Assembly: GCA_002507425.1 (NCBI GenBank)
Contig: DAZU01000117.1
Coordinates: 7,106 to 14,210, forward strand
DNA: 7,105 nucleotides
Direction: 5' to 3'
From: Euryarchaeota archaeon UBA53
GTDB taxonomy: Archaea; Thermoplasmatota; Poseidoniia; Poseidoniales; Poseidoniaceae
A program made the position numbers and the translations under genes. Positions within the stretch are counted from its first letter, which is position 1, and each line of letters starts with the position of its first letter. Under the pieces are notes generated by a model that ran no database searches, had not been told where the DNA came from, and was given only the letters and a program-made list of their open reading frames with translations. This document shows positions 1-6,774 of this stretch, in pieces.

Positions 1-288
1 GTCTTGCTAATAGTCATAGCACATGCCGCAAGTGGTGGTAATTGGGTACTGTCAACTGTCTTAACCCAAAGTTGGGTTGAAGATGAAGTTCGGGGAAGAG
101 TTTTCTCCATGGATATGCTAATACTTGGAGTATCAGCATTTCTAAGCACTGTAATAGCAGGTTACCTTGCTGAATATCAATCGATGTCTCTTAAGACAGG
201 GTTCATATCATTTGCAACTGTTATGATAATAAGTGGCGCCCTATTTACTGCATGGAAACCTAAACAAACTCAAGCACAGACTGTGTGA
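1..288 (+). CDS. MFS transporter, C-terminal fragment
   Basis: This is the last 95 codons of a gene whose start lies left of the window; the frame is open from base 1 to a TGA at 286-288. The fragment reads as the end of a major facilitator superfamily permease of the MFS_3 (EntS-like exporter) type. There is a hydrophobic helix at the very start (about residues 1-22), then the loop DEVRGRVFSMD, which resembles the conserved D-x-x-RGR-x-F-S loop of this family. A helix follows (about 38-55, ILGVSAFLSTVIAGYLAEY), then a last helix (about 67-84) and a short basic/polar tail KPKQTQAQTV. Members are proton-driven inner-membrane exporters of drugs or small molecules, but the substrate cannot be told from this end. 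Its 3' end overlaps the convergent hydrolase gene by 19 bp. Family call is fairly firm; substrate unknown. Confidence 0.8.
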   Translation, partial: VLLIVIAHAASGGNWVLSTVLTQSWVEDEVRGRVFSMDMLILGVSAFLSTVIAGYLAEYQSMSLKTGFISFATVMIISGALFTAWKPKQTQAQTV

Positions 289-2135
289 GTGCATTCTGGT
301 GGATTCCAATACAGCTTATCAGTATTAACGAATGTATCCAATTGTAGAGTACTTCCTTCACCTTCCAATATTGTGACCACAGAAGATGTTGATGCAGGAA
401 GATAGTCTTCCCCAGTAGATAGAAGACTAATCCTTAATGTATTACCTGCTTTTATTTCTGCATCTAAAGCAAAGAACTCCATTTTAGCAGTAATTGTTCC
501 TAAAACAGGTGTCCATACTGGTGATAATGTATCACCGCCTGCATGGTATCTTAAGTCCATTATTGCATGACCAACATGTATGCATGAGTCAACACCACAG
601 TCCTCTAGAAGGGCGTATAGTTGACCTCCAATTGTTGTAGTTGAGACGGATACATGCAGCCTAGGCATGCCTTGTATATACAAATCTTCGACAAGGGGCT
701 GTGTTTCGTAAACAGGTCCTGTTGATGCATCAGGTAATACGGTTGGCCCACCATCTATCCTTGCCATATCAGTTCCCAATTGGAATTTCATTTCCGTTGT
801 ATCGGCAGCAGGGTAGCGACTCTCTATCCTCCATGATCCCTGATTACTCTGAATCTCTACATGAAGATCTGGAGCTCTTCCTTCATCTTTGAGATAATAG
901 TCGAACCATTCCAGAAGATCTTGCATCCAATCAAATCTAATCATTTCAGGAAATGCTTCTCCTCCGCGACCACCTAAGTCTGCTCGAGCATCTAATTGTA
1001 CTGGCCTGTCAGGGTAATCATGGTCCCATTGACCGAATAACCCCTTTGCTTCAATTCCATTATCAATGAGAGTATTAATTGTCGGAACAGCCATGTGTGG
1101 GTCTACATTCCAATCATGCATACCTTGTATCAGATAAACAGACCCTTCATAGTTCTCTAATACTCTATCCAAAAAATATCTTTCAGCCCAGTAATCACCA
1201 GCAACCTCAGACCCCCACATCCATGCTGATACTCCTGTCCCAGGCCCTATTATGTAATCTGGACACATATTGCCATAGTCCTCTTCATCTCCATCAAACC
1301 CATATGAGCCGTATACACCATTGTGCATGATTGGGGCTCTAGCCTCTGACGAACCATTTTTCCACATTAGTTCTTTTACCCCAATTAGGCCGGAAATTGG
1401 CACAATTGTTTCCAAATATTCATTGCCAAACATAGCGGCCTGCCATGGGGTTGAGCCATCATATGATTTTCCAATCAATGCAACGTTTCCATTTGACCAA
1501 TCTTGACTACCAAGCCAACTTACTGCGGCATCGTTTCCGAGTTGCTCAGCGGTTCCCATCAAATCCATACAGTGATTTGAGCGCCCAGTTCCTGTAACAG
1601 AAACTTGTGCAAATGCATACCCATGTGGCAATAGTTGGTCAATAATCATTTCACCAAGCCAACTACCTGGAACCTCAATTGTCGGGGTTTGAACGCTAGG
1701 TTCTTGGAAGTAAGGACCAAATTCTGCGATTACGGGCACTTTTATGCCCTCAGGAACATTTGGTCGCCAATAAGCAAGTGAGATAACTCCGTTTGGTGCA
1801 GCTCCGCCTTCTTCAATTGGGAGTTCATACTCAACAAAAATATGAGTTGAATTCCATTCGTTTTCTGTCTCCATAAGTTGATATTCGCCAAACTCCAAGA
1901 CAGAACCGTTATCCATATCAGTGATGTAATTCAAACTACCACGTTCCCAAACTGGAACCCTAACGTTTTCATCATCATCACCCTCGAACATTATGGCTTT
2001 ATGAGTGTCTCCAAAACTTATTGCCATCATCAAAAATACAAGTGAGACGGCAATAGTTGCACCAGCAAGGCCGTTGAGTAGGGATGATTCGCGGCTGGTG
2101 CTAGCCAGCTCTGCATCATACACCTCTCCGTCCAT
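270..2135 (-). CDS. Membrane-anchored S15/CocE-family hydrolase (X-Pro dipeptidyl-peptidase-like)
   Basis: A 621-residue alpha/beta-hydrolase of the peptidase S15 / CocE-NonD family, which cleaves X-Pro dipeptides or acyl esters. An acidic N-terminus is followed by one hydrophobic segment (residues 22-41), which I read as an uncleaved signal anchor placing the catalytic part outside the membrane. The nucleophile elbow GKSYDG gives Ser224, GMHDWNV gives Asp341 and GQWDHDYP gives His372, in the order and context of the S15 triad. Residues about 115-420 form the hydrolase domain with an inserted cap (about 255-320). Residues about 445-610 are the beta-rich C-terminal domain of PepX. Cysteines at 513/518 and 615/620 could form disulfides, in keeping with an exported protein. 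The ATG at 2133-2135 lacks a clear Shine-Dalgarno motif. It is divergent from hutU and convergent with the MFS gene. Peptide versus ester substrate is not decidable here. Confidence 0.86.
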   Translation of the reverse strand: MDGEVYDAELASTSRESSLLNGLAGATIAVSLVFLMMAISFGDTHKAIMFEGDDDENVRVPVWERGSLNYITDMDNGSVLEFGEYQLMETENEWNSTHIFVEYELPIEEGGAAPNGVISLAYWRPNVPEGIKVPVIAEFGPYFQEPSVQTPTIEVPGSWLGEMIIDQLLPHGYAFAQVSVTGTGRSNHCMDLMGTAEQLGNDAAVSWLGSQDWSNGNVALIGKSYDGSTPWQAAMFGNEYLETIVPISGLIGVKELMWKNGSSEARAPIMHNGVYGSYGFDGDEEDYGNMCPDYIIGPGTGVSAWMWGSEVAGDYWAERYFLDRVLENYEGSVYLIQGMHDWNVDPHMAVPTINTLIDNGIEAKGLFGQWDHDYPDRPVQLDARADLGGRGGEAFPEMIRFDWMQDLLEWFDYYLKDEGRAPDLHVEIQSNQGSWRIESRYPAADTTEMKFQLGTDMARIDGGPTVLPDASTGPVYETQPLVEDLYIQGMPRLHVSVSTTTIGGQLYALLEDCGVDSCIHVGHAIMDLRYHAGGDTLSPVWTPVLGTITAKMEFFALDAEIKAGNTLRISLLSTGEDYLPASTSSVVTILEGEGSTLQLDTFVNTDKLYWNPPECTHTVCA

Positions 2136-2170
2136 GTTTATCCGTAGTAGTGTTTCCTCATAGCAGTGAC

Positions 2171-2193
2171 GATTATTACAATAAACAATAAGT
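2171..2193. promoter_or_regulatory. AT-rich TATA-like patch between divergent hydrolase and hutU genes
   Basis: The 78 bp between the hydrolase ATG (2135, -) and the hutU ATG (2214, +) contain one strongly AT-rich patch, ATTATTACAATAAACAATAA. On + it sits roughly 25-40 bp before the hutU ATG, which fits an archaeal TATA box for a leaderless or nearly leaderless message, as no Shine-Dalgarno motif precedes that ATG. Read on -, the same patch lies about 40-55 bp before the hydrolase start. It may therefore serve both directions. Inferred from composition and spacing only. Confidence 0.35.
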
Positions 2194-2213
2194 AGATACT
2201 ATCTCGGTTGTAT

Positions 2214-4256
2214 ATGGACAGAACTATTGCTGCATTGCAAGAATTCCTGGCAGAAGGAATTCCATCTGTTCTTCCACCTAGACAACCTTTAGATGAAGGT
2301 GTTGACCATGCTCCAAAGCGTAAACAGATACTTAATTCTGTAGAAAAAAAACTTGCTGTAAGGAATGCATTAAGATACTTTCCAGAATCAATGCATCCAG
2401 AGTTAGCCCAAGAGTTCGCAAACGAATTAGATATTTTCGGCCGGATCTGGATGATGCGTTTAAGGCCAACTCAATACGAAATTAAAGCATATCCAATTGA
2501 CTCTTATCCCACAAAATCTAAGGAAGCAGCAGCTATTATTTTGATGATACACAACAACCTTGACAAAGAAATAGCACAGTTTCCACACGAATTGATTACC
2601 TATGGTGGAAATGGGGCAGTTTTCCAGAATTGGGCGCAGTATAGGCTAGTTATGAAGTATTTATGTGAATTAGACGATGACCAAACCTTGGTAATTTATT
2701 CTGGCCACCCCCTAGGATTGTTCCCCTCATCCCAAGATGCACCAAGAGTCGTGGTAACCAATGGAATGGTAATACCAAATTACTCGAAACAAGATGATTA
2801 TGAAAAAATGAATGCCCTTGGAGTGAGTCAATTTGGTCAAATGACAGCTGGCTCATACATGTATATTGGACCTCAAGGAATAGTTCATGGCACTGCTATA
2901 ACAATCCTTAATGCAGCAAGAATGCACAGAAATGTTACAGATTCCCTGTCCGGAATTACATTTGTTACATCTGGATTAGGAGGTATGAGCGGGGCACAAG
3001 CGAAAGCAGCTGTCATTGCTGGAGCTTCTTGCATAGTCAGTGAAATAAATCCACATGCAGCTAAAAAGCGGCACAGCCAAGGGTGGCTTTCAGTCATAGC
3101 AGATTCCACAGACCATGCAATTGATTTAATGGTTGAACACAAAGAAAAGGGTGCTGCTATTTCAATTGGCCATATTGGCAATATCGTAGAATTGTTAGAA
3201 AGATTGGTTGAACGAGACATACGTATTGACCTTTTATCTGATCAAACTAGCCTTCACAATCCTTGGCAAGGAGGTTATTATCCTGTATCGCTATCTTTCG
3301 AAGAAGGAAAAAAAATGCTAGCAAATAATCCTCTTAAATTTAAAAATGAGGTCAGAAAAACCCTGAATAGACATGCAAGCGCAATCAATAATTTAGTTGA
3401 CCGTGGTACATACTTTTGGGACTATGGTAATGCTTTCCTACTTGAAGCTTCGAGAGCTGGTGCTGAAGTTTTATCAGAGGATGGAAATTCATTTCGCTAT
3501 CCAAGTTATGTTGAGGATATAATGGGTCCAATGTGCTTTGATTATGGATTTGGACCTTTCAGATGGGTTTGTGCATCTGGAGATTCGTCCGATTTGAAAA
3601 CCACTGATATTATCGCAGCTAATGTATTAAGAGAAATGGCTGCGAATGCACCAGATGAAATAAAACAACAAATTCAAGACAATATTCGCTGGATTGAGTC
3701 TGCGGAAGATAACTCGATGGTCGTCGGTAGTCAGGCAAGAATACTTTATGCAGACACGGAAGGAAGGAAAAAAATTGCAAAGGCATTCAACGACGCAATT
3801 CGAAATGGAAGTATAGGTGGTCCCATAATACTAGGAAGGGATCATCACGACGTAGCAGGTACAGATTCACCATTTAGAGAGACTGCAAACATAAAAGACG
3901 GTTCGATGTTCACAGCTGATATGGCTGTGCAGAACTTTGTTGGTGATGCTTTTCGAGGAGCCACTTGGGTAAGCCTACACAATGGAGGTGGTGTTGGTTG
4001 GGGAGAAGTAATCAACGGAGGCTTCGGAATGCTAATTGATGGAAGTGAAGAGAGCGAAAGGAAATTGCTATCTATGCTTGATTGGGATGTTAACAATGGA
4101 ATCTCGAGAAGAGCGTGGGCAAGAAACCAAGGTGCTATTTTTGCTATTCAAAGAGCGATGAAGTCAAATCCTAAACTAAAAATAACTCTTCCACATATTG
4201 CAAAGGATAGTATCATCAACTCTATTTATCCTAGTGAGGACGATTCCAATGATTAA
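2214..4256 (+). CDS. hutU: Urocanate hydratase (urocanase), long UROC1-like form
   Basis: Cytoplasmic NAD+-dependent enzyme converting urocanate plus water to 4-imidazolone-5-propionate, step two of histidine breakdown. I start it at the ATG at 2214, giving 680 residues; a TTG at 2208 is in frame but has no support. Seen in order: YGGNGAVFQNW (130-140), SGHPLGLFPS (163-172), the glycine-rich NAD loop SGLGGMSGAQ (253-262), DQTSLHNPWQGGYYP (343-357), CFDYGFGPFRWV (441-452), which holds Cys441, the probable counterpart of the active-site cysteine known in urocanases, GRDHHDVAGTDSPFRET (541-557), and LHNGGGVGWGEVINGG (588-603). The length and the GRDHHDVAGTDSPFRET and VQNFVGDAFRGATW stretches match the long animal/UROC1-like type rather than the roughly 556-residue Pseudomonas/Bacillus type, which reads GRDHLDSGSVASP there. 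It is the first gene of a hutU-hutH operon, overlapping hutH by 8 bp. Confidence 0.96.
   Translation: MDRTIAALQEFLAEGIPSVLPPRQPLDEGVDHAPKRKQILNSVEKKLAVRNALRYFPESMHPELAQEFANELDIFGRIWMMRLRPTQYEIKAYPIDSYPTKSKEAAAIILMIHNNLDKEIAQFPHELITYGGNGAVFQNWAQYRLVMKYLCELDDDQTLVIYSGHPLGLFPSSQDAPRVVVTNGMVIPNYSKQDDYEKMNALGVSQFGQMTAGSYMYIGPQGIVHGTAITILNAARMHRNVTDSLSGITFVTSGLGGMSGAQAKAAVIAGASCIVSEINPHAAKKRHSQGWLSVIADSTDHAIDLMVEHKEKGAAISIGHIGNIVELLERLVERDIRIDLLSDQTSLHNPWQGGYYPVSLSFEEGKKMLANNPLKFKNEVRKTLNRHASAINNLVDRGTYFWDYGNAFLLEASRAGAEVLSEDGNSFRYPSYVEDIMGPMCFDYGFGPFRWVCASGDSSDLKTTDIIAANVLREMAANAPDEIKQQIQDNIRWIESAEDNSMVVGSQARILYADTEGRKKIAKAFNDAIRNGSIGGPIILGRDHHDVAGTDSPFRETANIKDGSMFTADMAVQNFVGDAFRGATWVSLHNGGGVGWGEVINGGFGMLIDGSEESERKLLSMLDWDVNNGISRRAWARNQGAIFAIQRAMKSNPKLKITLPHIAKDSIINSIYPSEDDSND
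4234..4240 (+). promoter_or_regulatory. Shine-Dalgarno site of hutH, inside hutU
   Basis: The motif GTGAGGA lies in the last codons of hutU, 8 bases before the ATG at 4249. It supports that ATG over the in-frame TTG at 4198 and suggests hutH is translated from the hutU message, possibly with coupling through the 8-bp overlap. Confidence 0.5.
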
Positions 4257-5784
4257 TCTCGATGGTAGGACACTTAGTTCAGCTGAGGTTCAGTTGGTCG
4301 CAAATGGAGAAAAAGTTTCTGTTGCCAGCGATTCATGGCAAAGTATTGACGAGTCGCGAGAAGTTGTAGAAAAAATCATTCAGGCCAATGAGACTGTGTA
4401 CGGCATCAACACTGGCTTTGGTGCATTATCGGAAACAACAATTCCGCCTGAAGACCTTCTAACATTGCAATTAAACCTAATTAGATCACATGCTTGTGCT
4501 ATTGGTGAAAAAATGTCCATCAATGACACTCGTGCAATGATGTGTATTAGAGCCAACTCGTTGGTGAAAGGAAATTCAGGGGTTCAAAGAAGTGTGATTA
4601 ATCAACTAATCGATTATCTAAACCACGGTATAGTTCCAGTTGTACCTAGAATGGGTTCTCTAGGAGCTTCCGGGGATTTAGCCCCCTTATCCCATATGGC
4701 ACTGACTTTAATCGGTGAAGGAAATGTTTGGGGAGAAAGTGGTCCAATGAAAACTAACAATATGCTTAAGCAAAAAGGTTTGATTGGTATTGAATTAGGT
4801 GCTAAAGATGGCCTGTCTTTGATAAACGGGACTAGTCAAATGTGCGCATTTTTGAGCAGAGTTGAGCAAGTTTTGAATCGTTTGTTACCTATGGCAGATT
4901 TAATTTCATGTGTAACTATGGATGCTAGGAGATGCTCGATTAGACCGATGGACCATCGAGTTCAGGCAGTTCGGCCACATCCAGGTCAGGTATTAATCGC
5001 TAAAAGAATATCAATGATAATGGAAAACTCCGAAAATATCAACAAAAACTCAGATAAAAAGAAGATACAAGATGCTTATTCTTTTAGATGTATACCACAA
5101 GTCCATGGAGCAGTTACACAAATTTTTTCTGAACTGCAAAAGACCCTTGAAATCGAAATTAATAGTGCGACAGACAATCCCTTGATATTTCCAAGTAACA
5201 CCGAACCGTTATCAAATCAAGTCATAAGTCAGGGTAATTTTCATGGAGAAATACTCGCACTTGTAGCCGACAACATGGCTCATGCTTTGTTTGAACTTGG
5301 ACATATTAGCGAACGTCGAATTGATCAATTGATTGATCCTACGCGTAGCAATCTGCCGGCTTTTCTTGCTAGAGATTCAGGATTGGAGTCTGGGCTTATG
5401 ATTGTACATTATGTTGCTGCTGCTGCATTATCAGAATTACATGCGGGTTCCACCCCGAGGTCGGCTTTTTCAACTCCTACTTCTGGAGGCCAGGAGGACT
5501 TTGTTTCCATGGGAGCAACGTCATGTTGGAATTTGATTAAATCCTGTGACCTAATAACCAAAGTGCTAGCTTGTGAACTCCTCACTGCCTGTGAGGCTTT
5601 AGAATATTTAGATGATAAACCTTCAAAGCATGTTGAATGTTTATACAATTTAGTTAGAAAGATTTCAAAACCTTTGACAGCAGATAGATCAACTTCTAAT
5701 GAACTCGAAATGATTGCAAATGAACTGTATGAGGGTCGATGGTTGTCGAGAATTGAAGCTGAATGTGGTAGACTTCCTAGATAA
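4249..5784 (+). CDS. hutH: Histidine ammonia-lyase (histidase)
   Basis: Cytoplasmic MIO-dependent lyase that removes ammonia from L-histidine to give trans-urocanate, the substrate of the upstream HutU. With the ATG at 4249 it is 511 residues, the usual HutH length; the earlier TTG at 4198 would add 17 residues that overlap hutU and lack a ribosome site. The Ala140-Ser141-Gly142 triad in GSLGASGDLAPLSH forms the MIO cofactor. Matching the known Pseudomonas histidase active site by context are Tyr51 (YGINTGFG), His81 (RSHACAIG), Asn193 (LINGTS), Gln274/Tyr277/Arg280 (QDAYSFR), Phe331 (NFHGE) and Glu416 (GGQEDF). His81 and Glu416 favour histidine over phenylalanine or tyrosine as substrate. The residue after Glu-Asp is Phe417, where the Pseudomonas enzyme has His. 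Its 3' end overlaps the convergent DUF835 gene by 8 bp. Confidence 0.96.
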   Translation: MINLDGRTLSSAEVQLVANGEKVSVASDSWQSIDESREVVEKIIQANETVYGINTGFGALSETTIPPEDLLTLQLNLIRSHACAIGEKMSINDTRAMMCIRANSLVKGNSGVQRSVINQLIDYLNHGIVPVVPRMGSLGASGDLAPLSHMALTLIGEGNVWGESGPMKTNNMLKQKGLIGIELGAKDGLSLINGTSQMCAFLSRVEQVLNRLLPMADLISCVTMDARRCSIRPMDHRVQAVRPHPGQVLIAKRISMIMENSENINKNSDKKKIQDAYSFRCIPQVHGAVTQIFSELQKTLEIEINSATDNPLIFPSNTEPLSNQVISQGNFHGEILALVADNMAHALFELGHISERRIDQLIDPTRSNLPAFLARDSGLESGLMIVHYVAAAALSELHAGSTPRSAFSTPTSGGQEDFVSMGATSCWNLIKSCDLITKVLACELLTACEALEYLDDKPSKHVECLYNLVRKISKPLTADRSTSNELEMIANELYEGRWLSRIEAECGRLPR

Positions 5785-6649
5785 TATCATTCAGTTGTTT
5801 CTCCACTTCAGCCAACCCTGTCAACTGACGAATTCTAAAACGCATTTTCATAGCTTCGCTCCCAATACCTCTTTCTTCGAGAACATCTAAAAGATTGTCC
5901 AATTCAATTGCCTTTCTCACTAAATTTTCAACTCGTTTATATATCGCAAAACTCGCATCCTCATCCGATTGAAAGAGCGCAGGCTCTGCTGCTGAAACGT
6001 CTAACCCCATCCTTCTCCACTGGAGGATTCTCTTCTTTGCAATATCACTTGTATATCCTTCTCTTGGTATTCTAGTTAACATGGAAAGGGATTTGGGTAA
6101 ATCATTTTCCTCAACGAGGATGCCCTCGGGATTGGGAAGGTCTTGTTGTATATTGATATCATAATCCTCCAAGTCTACTGAAACATTACTCGGAATAGAC
6201 CAAGCAGGAGATTCTCTATACCAATTAGACTTTTGAATATCATCGAAAATTAAATCTGAAAATACAAATATTACACACCATGGTTTCTTGTGCAGGTGAT
6301 CCTTTATCCTCATTGAAAACTTTAGGAGCTGCGAAAACTCATGTTTAGAGTATAATAATTCCATGCCTTCAACAAATATTAGACCGTTATTCTTCCTTAT
6401 CTTATCAGTTATTAAATTTTCAATCTGGTCTAGATTTGGTAAAATTGCTCCTTTTACATTTTGATTAGTTACCCAATACGTCTCAACTTTGTCTATATCT
6501 AGATGTGTAAATAACTGATTGTGGGGCGTGCGTGAAAGCAACATAGCTTGTCCAGAATCAAGACCTGAAACGTTGTCAATATATCCAAGAATATCGTCAT
6601 AAGAACCAAGATTGTATGTGTAAGTATTACCATAATCTAATCCATCCAT
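5777..6649 (-). CDS. DUF835-domain protein with helical C-terminal extension
   Basis: A 290-residue soluble protein, with no signal peptide or membrane helix. Residues about 4-135 read as DUF835, a mostly archaeal domain of unknown function: YGNTYTYNLGSYDD at the start, LLSRTPHNQL (37-46), the YWVT strand (58-61), GLIFVEGMELLY (89-100) and the strand WCVIFVFSDL (124-133). The alternating strand/helix pattern suggests an alpha/beta fold. Residues about 204-290 are charged and helical, with ILQWRRMGLDVSAAEPAL, KRVENLVRKAIELDNLLDVLEE and a final helix, a module I associate with Thermoplasmata-type proteins but cannot name. I choose the ATG at 6649 because AAGGTGG stands 5 bases before it and the DUF835 fold begins at once. 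An in-frame ATG at 6706 and one at 6775 would run into the divergent zinc-ribbon gene's promoter. Function unknown; a role in signalling or regulation is a guess. Confidence 0.75.
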   Translation of the reverse strand: MDGLDYGNTYTYNLGSYDDILGYIDNVSGLDSGQAMLLSRTPHNQLFTHLDIDKVETYWVTNQNVKGAILPNLDQIENLITDKIRKNNGLIFVEGMELLYSKHEFSQLLKFSMRIKDHLHKKPWCVIFVFSDLIFDDIQKSNWYRESPAWSIPSNVSVDLEDYDINIQQDLPNPEGILVEENDLPKSLSMLTRIPREGYTSDIAKKRILQWRRMGLDVSAAEPALFQSDEDASFAIYKRVENLVRKAIELDNLLDVLEERGIGSEAMKMRFRIRQLTGLAEVEKQLNDII

Positions 6650-6654
6650 AGCAA

Positions 6655-6661
6655 CCACCTT
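6655..6661 (-). promoter_or_regulatory. Shine-Dalgarno site deciding the DUF835 gene start
   Basis: Read on the minus strand the motif is AAGGTGG, a good match to the archaeal AGGAGGTGA type site, 5 bases before the ATG at 6649. Neither upstream in-frame ATG (6706, 6775) has a comparable site, so it favours the shorter protein. Confidence 0.55.
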
Positions 6662-6702
6662 TTTTCCCCCGTAATGTAACCTTATTGCATCTAGTCCATG
6701 AA

Positions 6703-6716
6703 TCATTATATTGTTT
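6703..6716. promoter_or_regulatory. TATA-like element shared by the divergent DUF835 and zinc-ribbon genes
   Basis: The run TCATTATATTGTTT is the most AT-rich point of this intergenic region. On - it reads AACAATATAATGA; a start of transcription some 27 bases on (near 6680) would give a short leader carrying the AAGGTGG site. On + it holds TTATATTG, and a start near 6736 would leave a short leader before the ATG at 6745 or 6775. Position and composition only. Confidence 0.35.
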
Positions 6717-6763
6717 GATGGGCTGGGAAGAGTTAGTGGCGTATATGTCGGATGACGGAAACG

Positions 6764-6768
6764 AAGGA
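6764..6768 (+). promoter_or_regulatory. Possible Shine-Dalgarno site of the zinc-ribbon gene
   Basis: AAGGA stands 6 bases before the ATG at 6775. It is a short match, so it only moderately favours this ATG over the in-frame ATGs at 6745 and 6718. Confidence 0.35.
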
Positions 6769-6774
6769 ATAGCA

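Noticed and set aside
701..1506. Plus-strand open frames inside the S15-type hydrolase gene
   Set aside because: Short, Ser/Leu/His-rich antisense shadows over a gene with an intact catalytic triad and full-length fold.
2208..2213. TTG start for hutU two codons upstream
   Set aside because: No ribosome site precedes it and the ATG at 2214 gives a normal N-terminus.
2650..4096. Minus-strand open frames inside hutU
   Set aside because: They are antisense shadows of a gene with conserved urocanase motifs along its whole length; no domain or ribosome site seen.
5319..5340. TTGATCAATTGATTGATC near-palindrome in hutH
   Set aside because: It encodes the normal conserved RIDQLIDP segment of histidases; repeated Ile-Asp codons explain the symmetry.
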